Assembly (NCBI RefSeq): GCF_003312875.1
Contig: NZ_CP015163.1
Location: 8,494,001-8,558,000 of the forward strand
Reading direction: 5' to 3'
Source: Amycolatopsis albispora
Lineage (GTDB): Bacteria > Actinomycetota > Actinomycetes > Mycobacteriales > Pseudonocardiaceae
DNA: 64,000 nt
The notes under the pieces were generated by a model. The model saw only the letters and a list, made by a program, of their open reading frames with translations. It was not told where the DNA came from and ran no database searches. Of this stretch, positions 1-8,500 are shown piece by piece (within the stretch, counting starts at the first letter, position 1; every line of letters starts with the position of its first letter). The position numbers and the translations under genes were made by a program.

Positions 1-1
1 C

Positions 2-85
2 TCGTGGCTGCGGATGGACGCGCGGTACGGCGCGATCGTGCGGCGGCGGCACGCGCTGCTGCCGTTGCTGTTCGGCGCGCACTGA
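2..85 (+). CDS. C-terminal end of an unidentified protein (partial)
   Basis: The last 27 codons of a gene that begins before the window, read in frame 2 and ending at TGA 83-85. The residues are basic and hydrophobic (ending RRRHALLPLLFGAH). No domain can be recognised from so short a piece, so no function is assigned. Confidence 0.5.
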   Translation, partial: SWLRMDARYGAIVRRRHALLPLLFGAH

Positions 86-154
86 GCTTCTTACGAGGGT
101 GTTACCAGGGCCGTTCCGGTGGATCCGGGGCGGCCCTGGTGTCATCGTAGTGGC

Positions 155-439
155 ATGACCGAGCGCGAGAAGCCCGCTGAACCGGATCCCACCAGGGAGT
201 TCCTCGACGGCGTGCGCGCCGAGGAGACCCCGTGGCGGACGGAGCGTCCCGCCGAGCAGGAGCGCCCGGAGCCGGCGATCGAGAAGCCGTCGCGCTGGCG
301 CCGTGCCGCGCCCTACCTGCAGGCGGGCGCGGCGGCGGGCTGGATCGCCAGTGCGGCGCTGTCCGACAACGACGATTACGAGGACGGCTACGACGCCGGG
401 TTCGAGGCGGGCGCCGGCGGCGAGAGCTACGGGAGCTGA
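155..439 (+). CDS. Small hypothetical protein with acidic Gly/Tyr-rich tail
   Basis: A 94-residue protein beginning MTEREKPAEPDP. An upstream in-frame ATG at 119 gives a Cys/Trp-containing extension that looks unlike coding sequence, so 155 is preferred, although no clear ribosome site precedes it. The first 60 residues are charged and Pro/Glu-rich. A short Ala/Gly stretch (about residues 57-70, LQAGAAAGWIASAAL) could be one weak membrane segment. The end is acidic (DNDDYEDGYDAGFEAG). The gene converges on the DUF305 lipoprotein and overlaps it by 13 bp. The GYDAG motif recurs in the Gly/Asp-rich membrane protein near 17.1 kb. Function is unknown. Confidence 0.6.
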   Translation: MTEREKPAEPDPTREFLDGVRAEETPWRTERPAEQERPEPAIEKPSRWRRAAPYLQAGAAAGWIASAALSDNDDYEDGYDAGFEAGAGGESYGS

Positions 440-1116
440 ACCGCGCGCATCCGCTCGATCTCGGCGGTCTGCCCGGTGATCACTTCCTGCGCCATCTCCT
501 GCGCGCGGTCGTTGAGCCCGCCGGCGAGCTGCTGCTCGGCCATGGTCAGCGCGCCCTCGTGGTGCCGGATCATCAGGTCCAGGAACAGGCGGTCGAAGTC
601 GGTGCCCTTGGCCGCGCGCAGCTGGTCGAGCTGCTCGGGCGTGGCCATGCCCGGCATCGTCGCGTGATCGTGACCCCCGTGTCCGCCGTGCCCAGCGTGT
701 CCACTGTGGCTGGTGGGGTCTTCTTCGGGCGGGACCGGCTTGCCGTGCTGGGTGAGCCACGCGGTCATCTGGTCGATCTCGGCGCCCTGCGCGGCGTCGA
801 TCCGGCTCGCGATGCCCCGCACCAGCTCGTTGCTCGCCCGCTCGGCGACCAGATCGGTCATCACGATCGCCTGCCGGTGGTGCGGGATCATGTTCGTGAC
901 GTAGTTGACGTCGACTTCGCTGAGCGTCACTTCCTGTTGATGCCCGCCCGCTTCGCCCGGCGGGACCGCGGTGGCGCTTTCGCCCGGCTTGCCCGGGACC
1001 AGCACGCCCACCGAGGGCTGTGCAGCCTCTGGAGGCGGGACCGGCTCGTTCGAGCATCCCGCCAGCAGCGCGCAGGCGAGCCCCGCGGCGACCGCGGCGG
1101 TCACTGTTCGTGTCAT
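427..1116 (-). CDS. DUF305 family lipoprotein
   Basis: Predicted exported lipoprotein of 229 residues. The start at 1116 (MTRTVTAAV) is chosen because it gives a clean signal peptide with lipobox LLAGC, Cys at residue 21; the longer frame from 1152 would bury it. DUF305 is visible as paired His-rich helices, NMIPHHRQAIVM and later LMIRHHEGALTMAE, the ferritin-like pattern of this family. Between them is a flexible His-rich loop (HAGHGGHGGHDH). The family is often linked to copper or other metal handling; metal binding here is inferred from the histidines, not shown. It lies divergent from the LVIVD-repeat gene across a short promoter-sized gap. Confidence 0.85.
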   Translation of the reverse strand: MTRTVTAAVAAGLACALLAGCSNEPVPPPEAAQPSVGVLVPGKPGESATAVPPGEAGGHQQEVTLSEVDVNYVTNMIPHHRQAIVMTDLVAERASNELVRGIASRIDAAQGAEIDQMTAWLTQHGKPVPPEEDPTSHSGHAGHGGHGGHDHATMPGMATPEQLDQLRAAKGTDFDRLFLDLMIRHHEGALTMAEQQLAGGLNDRAQEMAQEVITGQTAEIERMRAVQLP

Positions 1117-1249
1117 GTCGCCAGCGAACCGCCTCGGCGGCCGGTTCGTCAATCCTCCCAGGAACCGGACCCCTTCTTAAGTAGCTATCGACCATCTGTC
1201 CGAAAGGACATAATCTGCTCCGACCAGTGAAAGATTGGGGGCTCGTGTG

Positions 1250-2683
1250 GTGAACAGGATTTTCCGGACCCACCGCCTTTCCCGTGTGTTCGTGGCAGCC
1301 GCCGGTGCGGCAGGTCTCGCGCTGTCCGGGCTCGCCGGCGTCCCGGGCGCGGTCGCCCAGAGCGGGATCCCGCCGGTGGACCAGATCGTGCACAGCCCGA
1401 ACATCCGGCAGATCGCCAACATCCCGAAGCAGGCGCCGTTCAACACGACGAACGCGCTCGGCACCGACATCGCGTTCACCGGCGACCACGCGATCGTCGG
1501 CAACTACGACGGCTTCGTCATCTACGACATCAAGCAGCCGTCGAAGCCGGAGATCGTCAGCCAGGTGCTCTGCCCCGGCTCGCAGAACGACGTCTCGGTC
1601 TCCGGGAACCTGCTGTTCCTGTCCACCGACTCCTCACGCAGCGACAACTCCTGCCAGAGCGCCCCGCTGCCCGCTTCGAACAAGGGTGCGTGGGAGGGCA
1701 TCAAGGTCTTCGACATCTCGGACCTGAAGAACCCGAAGTACGTCTCCGCGGTGGAGACCGACTGCGGTTCGCACACCCACACGCTGGTGCCGGACGAGAA
1801 GACCGACTCCACGCTGCTCTACGTCTCGTCGTACGCGCCGGCCGCGAACCTGCCGGACTGCCAGCCGCCGCACGACAAGATCTCCATCGTCAAGGTGCCG
1901 AACCAGGCCCCGCAGGACGCCGCGCTGATCGCCACCCCGGTGCTCTTCCCGGACGGCGGCAACCCCGGCGGCGACAACCCGGACGGCACGCGCCGCTCGG
2001 CCACCACCGGCTGCCACGACCTCACCGCCTTCCCGGAGAAGAACCTGATGGGCGGCGCGTGCATGGGTGACGGCGTGCTGATCGACATCACCGACCGGCT
2101 GAACCCGCGGGTGATCGAGCGGGTGCAGGACAACGTGAACTTCGCGTTCTGGCACTCGGCCACCTTCAACAACGACGGCACCAAGGTGGTCTTCACCGAC
2201 GAGCTCGGCGGCGGCGGCCTGGCCACCTGCAACGCGAAGTTCGGCCCGAACCGCGGTGCCGACGGCATCTACGACATCACCGGCACCGGCGACGACCGCA
2301 AGCTCGAGTTCCGCAGCTACTACAAGATCTCGCGCTACCAGGCCGAAACCGAGAACTGCGTGGCGCACAACGGCTCGCTGATCCCGGTCAAGGGCCGCGA
2401 CATCATGGTGCAGGCGTGGTACCAGGGCGGCATCTCGGTCTGGGACTTCACCGACTCGGCGAACCCCAAGGAGATCGCCTGGTGGGAGCGCGGCCCGCTG
2501 TCGAACACGGAGAACATCACCGGTGGTTCGTGGTCGGCGTACTACTACAACGGCTACATCTACTCCTCGGACATCCAGAAGGGCCTCGACGTGCTCGATG
2601 TGCGTGACCGCGCCACCGCGCCCGGGAAGTCCGTGAAGTTCGACGAGTTCAACCCGCAGACGCAGCCGCGCTACGGCCGCTGA
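1250..2683 (+). CDS. Secreted LVIVD-repeat beta-propeller-like protein
   Basis: About 477 residues with an N-terminal export signal (basic RIFRTHRLSR, hydrophobic core, cleavage likely after AVA near residue 36). The mature part has repeated motifs of the LVIVD type (GFVIYDIKQPSKPEIV, IKVFDISDLKNPKYV, VLIDITDRLNPRVIE, ISVWDFTDSANPKEI, LDVLDVRDRAT), which usually build a propeller. Enzymatic function is not evident. GTG at 1250 is chosen because a purine-rich GGGGG at 1237-1241 sits about 8 nt upstream; GTG 1247 and TTG 1235 are alternatives. It ends just before a 53-bp palindrome and converges on the alpha-glucosidase gene. Confidence 0.85.
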   Translation: MNRIFRTHRLSRVFVAAAGAAGLALSGLAGVPGAVAQSGIPPVDQIVHSPNIRQIANIPKQAPFNTTNALGTDIAFTGDHAIVGNYDGFVIYDIKQPSKPEIVSQVLCPGSQNDVSVSGNLLFLSTDSSRSDNSCQSAPLPASNKGAWEGIKVFDISDLKNPKYVSAVETDCGSHTHTLVPDEKTDSTLLYVSSYAPAANLPDCQPPHDKISIVKVPNQAPQDAALIATPVLFPDGGNPGGDNPDGTRRSATTGCHDLTAFPEKNLMGGACMGDGVLIDITDRLNPRVIERVQDNVNFAFWHSATFNNDGTKVVFTDELGGGGLATCNAKFGPNRGADGIYDITGTGDDRKLEFRSYYKISRYQAETENCVAHNGSLIPVKGRDIMVQAWYQGGISVWDFTDSANPKEIAWWERGPLSNTENITGGSWSAYYYNGYIYSSDIQKGLDVLDVRDRATAPGKSVKFDEFNPQTQPRYGR

Positions 2684-2697
2684 TCGGGGAACGCCCT

Positions 2698-2750
2698 GTC
2701 ACGAATGTGGCTTTCGAGACGCCCAACGTCTCGAAAGCCACATTCGTGAC
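2698..2750. repeat. 53-bp intergenic palindrome, copy 1
   Basis: A perfect inverted repeat with 24-bp arms (outer sequence GTCACGAATGTGGCTTTCG, inner GAGACG) around the 5-nt loop CCCAA. It fills the gap between the convergent LVIVD-repeat and alpha-glucosidase genes. Its place at both 3' ends and its stability as an RNA hairpin fit a bidirectional terminator or a REP-like element. There is no run of T after either arm, so classical intrinsic termination is uncertain. Five related copies occur in the window. Confidence 0.9.
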
Positions 2751-2762
2751 GTGCAAGGGGAA

Positions 2763-4388
2763 CTAGACGAGCCAGGCGGCGGCGTCCGGCGGCAGCTTGC
2801 CGTCGACCAGGGGAGTGCTGGACAGCAGCACCTCGCCCGGCGGCAGGTCCACCGGCGCCGCCGAGGTGTTCAGCGCGCACACCAGGCCGCCTGGCTTGCG
2901 GCGCAAGGCAAAGCAGCCCGCCGGCGCGCCGTACCACTCGACTTCCTCGCCGTCGAAGGCCGGATGCTGGTGCCGCAGTTCCAGCGCGTGCCGGTAGAGC
3001 GAGAGCGTGGAACCGGCGTCCTCCAGTTGCGCCTCCACGGTCAGCCCGGCCCATTCGGCGGGCATCGGCAGCCAGGCCCGCTCCGCGGTGGAGAAGCCGA
3101 ACGGCGGTTCCTCGCCCTCCCAGGGAATCGGCACGCGGCAGCCGTCACGGCCGCGGTCCGGGCCCGCCGTGCGTGCCCGCGGGTCGACCATCGCCTCCAC
3201 CGGCAGGTCCACATTGGCCAGGCCGAGTTCTTCGCCGTTGTACAGGTAGATCGCGCCGGGCAGGGCCAGTTCCACCAGCGCCATCGCGCGTGCCCGCCGC
3301 AAACCCTGCTCGCCACCGCCGTACCGGCTCACCTGCCGCCAGACGTCGTGATTGGACAGTGTCCAGGTGGCGGGCACCCCGGCGCTGCGCGCGACCGCCA
3401 GTGAGCGCTCGATCGACGCACGCATCGCGTCGGCGTCGAAATGGGTGAGCACCAGGCGGAAGTTGAAGCCGAGGTGGAGTTCGTCCGGGCGGAGGTAGCG
3501 GGCGAAGCGCTCCTCGTCGGACACCCAGATCTCACCGACCGCCATCGTGCCCGGGTACTCGTCGAGCACCTTGCGGATCATCTGGTGGATCTCGTGCACG
3601 CCGTCGTTGTCGAAGCGGCGGTCCGGGATGTCGCGGTACTCACCGCTGATCAGCGCGTCCGCACCGGCCGCGCGCAGGTCCATGTCGGGCAGGCCGGGCG
3701 GTTTCGCCATGCCGTGCGCCACGTCGATGCGGAAACCGTCGATGCCGCGGTCCAGCCAGAACCGCAGCGTGCGCTCGAGATCCGCGTGCACCTCGGGATT
3801 GCCCCAGTTGAGGTCGGGCTGTTCCGGGGCGAACAGGTGCAGGTACCACTGCCCGTCCGGCACGCGGGTCCACGCCGGACCGCCGAACGCGCTGACCCAG
3901 TTGTTCGGCGGGTGCTCACCGGTGATGCCGAGGCCCTCGCGGAAGATGTAGCGCTCCCGCTCGGGACTGCCCGGCAGCGACGCGAGCGCGGCGGTGAACC
4001 ACTCGTGCCGGTCGCTGGTGTGGTTGGGCACCAGGTCGATGGTGACCTTCATGCCGCGCCCGTGTGCCTCCTCGACCAGCCGGTCGAAGGCGGCCAGATC
4101 ACCGAACAACGGGTCGACGTCACGCGGATCCGAGATGTCGTAACCGTTGTCGGCCATCGGCGAGCGGTAGAACGGGGTCAGCCACAGCGCGTCGACGCCC
4201 AGCAGTTCCAGGTACCCGAGCCTGCTGCGGATTCCGTCCAGGTCACCGACCCCGTCACCGTCGGAGTCGGCGAAGGAACGCACGTACACCTGGTAGAAAA
4301 CGCTGTCACGCCACCACTGGCCTTCGCCCGCCGCGGTGGTTTTGCTGTCGGCAGCTCTGCGCACGAGGCGCAATCCTTCCACCTCCAC
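2763..4388 (-). CDS. aglA: GH13 alpha-glucosidase (AglA-like)
   Basis: A 541-residue cytoplasmic glycoside hydrolase family 13 enzyme expected to release glucose from alpha-glucosides. The N-terminus has the [18 protein letters not shown] signature of oligo-1,6-glucosidase/trehalose-synthase-like members. Catalytic residues are visible: nucleophile Asp in GFRIDVAHG (about residue 221), acid/base Glu in VGEIWV (about 286) and transition-state Asp in SNHDVW (about 347), with DLVPNHTS before them. It follows glbO by about 43 bp on the same strand, matching the glbO-aglA order of mycobacteria (Rv2470-Rv2471). The start is uncertain: GTG 4388 opens the frame, and a GTG some 8 codons later has AAGGA in front. 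The exact substrate cannot be read from sequence. Confidence 0.9.
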   Translation of the reverse strand: MEVEGLRLVRRAADSKTTAAGEGQWWRDSVFYQVYVRSFADSDGDGVGDLDGIRSRLGYLELLGVDALWLTPFYRSPMADNGYDISDPRDVDPLFGDLAAFDRLVEEAHGRGMKVTIDLVPNHTSDRHEWFTAALASLPGSPERERYIFREGLGITGEHPPNNWVSAFGGPAWTRVPDGQWYLHLFAPEQPDLNWGNPEVHADLERTLRFWLDRGIDGFRIDVAHGMAKPPGLPDMDLRAAGADALISGEYRDIPDRRFDNDGVHEIHQMIRKVLDEYPGTMAVGEIWVSDEERFARYLRPDELHLGFNFRLVLTHFDADAMRASIERSLAVARSAGVPATWTLSNHDVWRQVSRYGGGEQGLRRARAMALVELALPGAIYLYNGEELGLANVDLPVEAMVDPRARTAGPDRGRDGCRVPIPWEGEEPPFGFSTAERAWLPMPAEWAGLTVEAQLEDAGSTLSLYRHALELRHQHPAFDGEEVEWYGAPAGCFALRRKPGGLVCALNTSAAPVDLPPGEVLLSSTPLVDGKLPPDAAAWLV

Positions 4389-4431
4389 GGCGGGGCTCGT
4401 CCAGCAGCGTCCGGTTTTTTCTTTCCTGGCT

Positions 4432-4836
4432 TCAGATCCAGCTGTTCATCATGCTCTGTGCGGCCATTTCGAGGTACGCCCAGAGCTGTTCGGCGTAAGG
4501 CTCGGGCAGGTTCGCTTCGTCCACGGCGACCCGCATCGCGCGCAGCCACGCGTCGCGCTCGATCGGGCCGATCTTGAACGGCGCGTGCCGCATCCGCAGC
4601 CGCGGGTGCCCGCGCTGGTCGGAGTAGGTGTGCGGACCACCCCAGTACTGCATGAGGAACAGCCGGAACCGCTCCTCGGCCGGGCCGAGGTCCTCCTCCG
4701 GGTAGAGCGGGCGGAGGATCTCGTCCTCGGCCACCTGCTGGTAGAACCGCCCGACGATGAACCGGAACGTCGGCTCACCGCCGACGGCCTCGTAGAACGT
4801 CTGGGGTTCCTGCGTGTCGGACGTCGCTGGGCTCAC
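4432..4836 (-). CDS. glbO: Group II truncated haemoglobin (trHbO)
   Basis: A haem protein of 134 residues of the truncated 2-on-2 globin family, implicated in oxygen, NO or peroxide chemistry near the membrane in actinobacteria. Family marks are [19 protein letters not shown] near the start, the Tyr/Trp-rich [28 protein letters not shown] containing the proximal His region, and a C-terminal helix ending MMNSWI. GTG 4836 is preferred because GGAG lies 8 nt upstream; GTG 4845 opens the frame but has almost no spacing. It begins 13 bp after the MscS-type gene ends and precedes the alpha-glucosidase, so the three probably form one transcript. Confidence 0.92.
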   Translation of the reverse strand: MSPATSDTQEPQTFYEAVGGEPTFRFIVGRFYQQVAEDEILRPLYPEEDLGPAEERFRLFLMQYWGGPHTYSDQRGHPRLRMRHAPFKIGPIERDAWLRAMRVAVDEANLPEPYAEQLWAYLEMAAQSMMNSWI

Positions 4837-4849
4837 TTCCACCACTCCA

Positions 4850-5899
4850 TCATGCCTGGCTGTTCGTGGTCGAGCCGCCGAAGAACCGGCCGAGCGGCGG
4901 CTCGAACCCGGCGTCCTCCAGCGCGCTCATGATCCGGGCGCGCAGCGCGCGCTGGGCGGCCCACTGCCTGCCGGGGCGCACCTTCACCGTCATCCGCAGC
5001 TGCATGCCCTCGGGCGTGACGGCCTCCACGCCGAGCACCTCGGGCGCTTCGAGCACGTCGGAGGCCAGCGGCTCGCTCTTGACCGCGTCCTCGGCGACCT
5101 CGGCGAGCAGCGCGGTCGCCCGGCTGACGTCGGCGTTGTAGTTCAGCGGCACGTCGACCACGGCGACGGCGTGGCCCTGGCTGGAGTTGCCGACCCGCAG
5201 CACTTCGCCGTTGCGGACGTACCAGACGGTGCCGTTCAGGTCACGCACGGTGGTGATCCGGAGCCCGACCGCCTCCACGGTGCCGGTGGCCTCACCGAGG
5301 TCGACGACGTCACCGACGCCGTACTGGTCCTCGAGCATCATGAACATGCCGGACAGGAAGTCCTTGACCAGGTTCTGCGCACCGAACCCGAGCGCCACGC
5401 CGACGATGCCCGCCGACGCGATGATCGGGCCGAGATTGATGCCCAGCTCACCGAGCACCAGGATGAAGGCGAGGCCGTAGACCAGGAACGTGGTCAGCGA
5501 CTTGAGCACCGAGCCGATCGTCTTGGCGCGCTGGCGGCGGCGTTCGGCCACCAGCGGGCCGAGGATCTCCGGCGCGCGCTCGCGCAGCGGGCGCAGGATG
5601 GTGGGCAGCTTGCCGCTGCTCGCGCCGTTGTTCTCGGGCAGCGTGGTGACCTTGTCGATCAGCCTGCGGGCGAGCAGCCGGACCAGGAACGCGATGACGA
5701 GGATCAGCAGGATCCGCACCGGCTTCTCGAGCAGCCAGTTCGCCGATCCGGCCAGCCACGCGTTGCCGGTCGTGTCGTAGACCCAGCGGCACCAGCTGCC
5801 CGCTTCCTGGGCGCAGAGCGGTATCGGGTCGGTGGGCTGCTGGCTGAGCAGTGCGTTCACGGCTGAGAGGTACTCCTTTTCCGTGGGTGTTTCGCTCAT
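4850..5899 (-). CDS. MscS-family mechanosensitive ion channel
   Basis: A membrane channel of 349 residues that would gate under membrane tension to release solutes on osmotic downshift. Hydrophobic helices appear at about residues 50-75 ([14 protein letters not shown]) and 125-175 ([19 protein letters not shown], then [26 protein letters not shown], the pore-lining TM3 typical of MscS). A beta domain with [22 protein letters not shown] and a C-terminal alpha/beta domain follow. ATG 5899 gives the protein [10 protein letters not shown]; a much longer open frame extends upstream but has no membrane-protein features. The HNH nuclease gene is divergent, 174 bp away. Confidence 0.93.
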   Translation of the reverse strand: MSETPTEKEYLSAVNALLSQQPTDPIPLCAQEAGSWCRWVYDTTGNAWLAGSANWLLEKPVRILLILVIAFLVRLLARRLIDKVTTLPENNGASSGKLPTILRPLRERAPEILGPLVAERRRQRAKTIGSVLKSLTTFLVYGLAFILVLGELGINLGPIIASAGIVGVALGFGAQNLVKDFLSGMFMMLEDQYGVGDVVDLGEATGTVEAVGLRITTVRDLNGTVWYVRNGEVLRVGNSSQGHAVAVVDVPLNYNADVSRATALLAEVAEDAVKSEPLASDVLEAPEVLGVEAVTPEGMQLRMTVKVRPGRQWAAQRALRARIMSALEDAGFEPPLGRFFGGSTTNSQA

Positions 5900-6073
5900 C
5901 GTCACGTGGATTTCACGCGCTCCGGCGAGTGTTCCGGGAAGGGCGGGTGAGCCACGCGCTCGGGGTCGCCGGAACCGGCCACCACGGTACCGGTCGATGA
6001 CACGTCGGATAACACACGTGCGCGATGGGTGTGATCTGTGGTCTTCTATGGCTGAACCGGTGGAGGTGGTCGA

Positions 6074-6793
6074 GTGCCAGACCGACAACCGATCCCCTTC
6101 GGCGCGCCGGGCCGGGAATTGGCCGGGCAGGCGCCGGAGGTTGTGTCCTGCGTCCACTCGGGCGGGTCGACCGGACCCCAGCCCAGTGGTCCGCCGAGCC
6201 GTGGCGGGCGTGTGACCCGCGTACACGGCCAGCGCAAGGGACGCGATCCGGGGGGTTCGGGGCCGGCCACGCCACTGGGCGGGCGGCGTCGGGTGCTGCT
6301 GCTCAACGCCACCTTCGAGCCGCTGACCGCGCTGCCGCTGCGGCGCGCGGTGGTGCTGCTGCTGTGCGGCAAGGCCGAGGTGGTGCACGGTGATCCGGCC
6401 GGGCTGATCCTGCACGCGGCGACGATGACCGTGCCGGTGCCCTCGGTGATCCGGCTGAGCACCTACGTGCGCGTGCCCTACCGCGCGCAGGTGCCGCTGA
6501 CCAGGGCCGGGCTGATGCACCGCGACCGGTACCGCTGCGTGTACTGCGGTGGCCGCGCGGAGACCATCGACCACGTGGTCCCGCGCAGCAAGGGCGGCGA
6601 GCACAGCTGGCAGAACTGCGTGGCGTGCTGCACGAAGTGCAACCACCGCAAGGCGGATTCGCTGCTCAGCGAGATCGGCTGGCGGCTGCCGGTGGTGCCG
6701 AGGGCACCGCACGGTCCGCACTGGCGGCTGCTCGCGCACACCACGGACGCGGATCCGCTCTGGCGCCAGTACCTCGGCGCCCCGGCCGCCTGA
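6074..6793 (+). CDS. HNH endonuclease family protein
   Basis: A 239-residue protein. The first 75 residues are low-complexity (Gly/Pro/Arg). From about residue 75 the region RVLLLNATFEPLTALPLRRAV begins the conserved part seen in the mycobacterial homologue (Rv2469c position). The HNH domain covers about 150-205, with zinc-binding pairs CVYCGG and CTKCNHRKAD around DHVVPRSKGG. GTG 6074 has GGAGG 7 nt upstream (6062-6066), which supports this start over an internal GTG near 6212. The family has nuclease folds but no settled cellular role; here it is a chromosomal core gene, not part of a visible mobile element. Confidence 0.88.
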   Translation: MPDRQPIPFGAPGRELAGQAPEVVSCVHSGGSTGPQPSGPPSRGGRVTRVHGQRKGRDPGGSGPATPLGGRRRVLLLNATFEPLTALPLRRAVVLLLCGKAEVVHGDPAGLILHAATMTVPVPSVIRLSTYVRVPYRAQVPLTRAGLMHRDRYRCVYCGGRAETIDHVVPRSKGGEHSWQNCVACCTKCNHRKADSLLSEIGWRLPVVPRAPHGPHWRLLAHTTDADPLWRQYLGAPAA

Positions 6794-6839
6794 GGGCAGC
6801 CGGGGCGCCGGTGGGCCGTTGCCGGTCGGTGCTGGTGGT

Positions 6840-7349
6840 TCAGCTGGTGACGCGCGTGCCGCAGGTGACCCGGGTACCACGCGTGACGCGGGTGCCCCTG
6901 GTGACGCGGGTGCCCGCGGTGACGCGGGTGCCCGCCGCTGCCGTAACGCGGGTGCCCGCTGCCGCGGTGACCCGGGTGCCCGCCGCCGCGGTGACCCGGG
7001 TGCCCTGAGCGCAGGCCGTGACCCGGGTGCCCGCCGCTGCCGTGACGCGCGTGCCTGCTTCCGCCATGACCCGGGTGCCCTGAGCACAGGCCGTGACGCG
7101 GGTGCCCGGCGTGCAGGCCGTGACGCGGGTGCCTCGCGTGACCCGGGTGCCGCAGGTGACCCGCGTACCCCTGGTGACGCGCGTACCCCGGGTGACCCGC
7201 GTGCCCGCGGTGACCCTGGTACCAGCGGTGACGCGGGTACCGCAGGTGACCCTGGTGCCCGCGGTGACCCGGGTACCGCGCGTGACGCGGGTGCCACGGG
7301 TGACTCGCGTACCGGCGGTGACGCGTGTGTCCCGCGTCACCCTCGTGCC
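6840..7349. repeat. Short tandem repeat tract (18/24/27-bp units)
   Basis: About 510 bp of tandem units whose core on the plus strand is ggtgacgcgggtgcc-like. The unit length changes only in steps of 3 bp (18, 24, 27), so the reading frame is kept throughout. Substitutions between units fall at third positions of the minus-strand frame, but the same sites are also third positions of the opposite frame, so this does not by itself decide the coding strand. Confidence 0.85.
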
Positions 7350-7442
7350 ACGCCCGTCCGAGTCAAGACTCAGCCGGGTCATCTCGTTGAGTGACGAAAA
7401 ACGGTCGTACGTCGCCTGGGCGGGGGTGGGGGCGCTCTGCAT
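6840..7442 (-). CDS. Hexapeptide (GTRVTx) repeat protein, function unknown
   Basis: A 200-residue protein not recognised as any known family. A strong ribosome site (AGGAGG, 7 nt before ATG 7442) supports real translation on this strand. The first 31 residues are unique (MQSAPTPAQATYDRFSSLNE, then MTRLSLDSDGR). The rest is about 25 tandem copies of (G/D)TRV(T/M) followed by one to four residues, mostly A, R or C, giving units of 6, 8 or 9 residues. There are six Cys, all in linker positions. No signal peptide or membrane segment is seen. The alternating T-x-V-T pattern with Gly turns could form a beta-solenoid or fibre; this is inference. It converges on the HNH gene. Confidence 0.6.
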   Translation of the reverse strand: MQSAPTPAQATYDRFSSLNEMTRLSLDSDGRGTRVTRDTRVTAGTRVTRGTRVTRGTRVTAGTRVTCGTRVTAGTRVTAGTRVTRGTRVTRGTRVTCGTRVTRGTRVTACTPGTRVTACAQGTRVMAEAGTRVTAAAGTRVTACAQGTRVTAAAGTRVTAAAGTRVTAAAGTRVTAGTRVTRGTRVTRGTRVTCGTRVTS

Positions 7443-7713
7443 GACGTGTCCTCCTGGGACCGTTCCGTGACAATTGAAGCTGGGAAGCGAGGCGGCAAGG
7501 CCCGTACAGGTGAAAAAAGTACGAGGATTTCACCGTGGGAACAAGACAACAGCGGTGAGTACCGCCGCACGTACGTTGAGTTGCCATCTTTCGGCCACCC
7601 CGCTTCCCCCTGTTGGCCGGTTGCCGACGAGGCAAGCGGGGGACGCCCCGTGAATGCTTGGCCAACCACGGCGTCCCGGCACACCCGGCTGGGCCATCAG
7701 CTACGCTGCGCGC

Positions 7714-7962
7714 GTGAACTTGGTCGAGACGCTTCTGGTCTTCGCGGCCGCGCCGCTGGCCATCTACCTGGTGGTCAGCCTGGTGACGCTGCGGTCGAAA
7801 TTCTCCGGTGCGCCGAGGTACCGCCCCGGCCAGCCCTGGGAATACGCGCCGATCTGGTGGAGCGCGAACCCCGAGGGAGCCGGTCGCCGGCTCGCCGCCG
7901 GGACCGAGGAAGGCGGCGCCACCGCCGTCACGGCACGAGGAGGGGCTCGTGGGAGCTGGTGA
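7714..7962 (+). CDS. Small single-pass membrane protein
   Basis: An 82-residue protein starting at GTG 7714 (VNLVETLLVFAAAPLAIYL). Residues 3-25 form one clear transmembrane helix. The cytoplasmic or exported remainder includes the aromatic stretch YRPGQPWEYAPIWWSANPEG, which looks conserved-family-like rather than random. It overlaps the following DUF5130 gene by 14 bp, so the two are probably translationally coupled. Function is unknown. The 271-bp gap before it (7443-7713) holds the ribosome site and probable promoter of the divergent repeat-protein gene and nothing else that can be supported. Confidence 0.75.
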   Translation: MNLVETLLVFAAAPLAIYLVVSLVTLRSKFSGAPRYRPGQPWEYAPIWWSANPEGAGRRLAAGTEEGGATAVTARGGARGSW

Positions 7963-8446
7963 ACTGACCCACGGCGGCGCGAGCACCGCCGTGGACGAGC
8001 GTGACCTGCCCGCCGGCACCGTGGTGCTGCCGACCGGCCGCATCAGCGCCGCCAAGATGTACGAGCCCGCTGGTCCGGTTGGCCCATTCAACGCCGTCCA
8101 GCTGGCCCGCCTCGACGAGGCGCTCACCCTGGCCACCCGCGAAACGGGCCTGGACTTCAGCGTCTACCTGGGTGAACTGGGCGAGGACAGCCGCGCCGCG
8201 GCCGAACGGCTGCACGCCTCCATCGGCGAGGGCGCCACGGACGCGGTGCTGATCGCCGTTTCGCCCGGTGAGCGCGTGGTCGAGGTGGTCACCGGGGAGC
8301 GCGCCTTCCACCGCCTGCCCGACCGCGGGGCCAAGCTCGCGGTGATGAGCATGGTCGCCTCCTTCAAGGAGGGCGACCTGGTCGGTGGCCTGGTCAGCGG
8401 CCTGCGCATGATGACCGACCAGGCGGGCCCGGCGCCCAAGAACTAG
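7949..8446 (+). CDS. DUF5130 (TPM-like) protein
   Basis: A 165-residue protein matching the actinobacterial DUF5130 family, whose fold resembles TPM-domain proteins (Rv2468c position in M. tuberculosis). Recognisable stretches are VVLPTGRISAAKMYEPAGPVGP, LDEALTLATRETGLDFSVYLGEL and the C-terminal SFKEGDLVGGLVSGLRMM. GTG 7949 is chosen because GAGGAGGGG ends 5 nt before it; the open frame upstream overlaps the membrane protein gene. TPM relatives are tied to membrane-protein quality control in other organisms, but no role is established here. A strong terminator follows directly. Confidence 0.85.
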   Translation: MGAGELTHGGASTAVDERDLPAGTVVLPTGRISAAKMYEPAGPVGPFNAVQLARLDEALTLATRETGLDFSVYLGELGEDSRAAAERLHASIGEGATDAVLIAVSPGERVVEVVTGERAFHRLPDRGAKLAVMSMVASFKEGDLVGGLVSGLRMMTDQAGPAPKN

Positions 8447-8459
8447 AGCAACGCGTCAC

Positions 8460-8497
8460 GGGGCGTGACCACCGAGCCGGTGGTCACGCCCCGTTTT
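8460..8497 (+). terminator. Intrinsic terminator between DUF5130 gene and pepN
   Basis: A perfect 15-bp stem (GGGGCGTGACCACCG and its complement) with a 3-nt loop, followed by GTTTTG. It lies between two convergent genes and could act in both directions; the T-run is on the plus strand. Confidence 0.85.
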
Positions 8498-8500
8498 GCG

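Noticed and set aside
4850-7297. 815-codon minus frame extending the MscS gene upstream
   Set aside because: Beyond 5899 it is antisense to the HNH gene and the repeat tract, with low-complexity Arg/Pro/Ala; the channel start at 5899 is natural.
6840-7349. CRISPR array
   Set aside because: Units are 18-27 bp without distinct unique spacers and keep a reading frame; it is a coding repeat.
7093-7470. Plus-strand VTRVP repeat protein
   Set aside because: No ribosome site or unique head; it mirrors the minus-strand frame, which has AGGAGG and a non-repetitive start.
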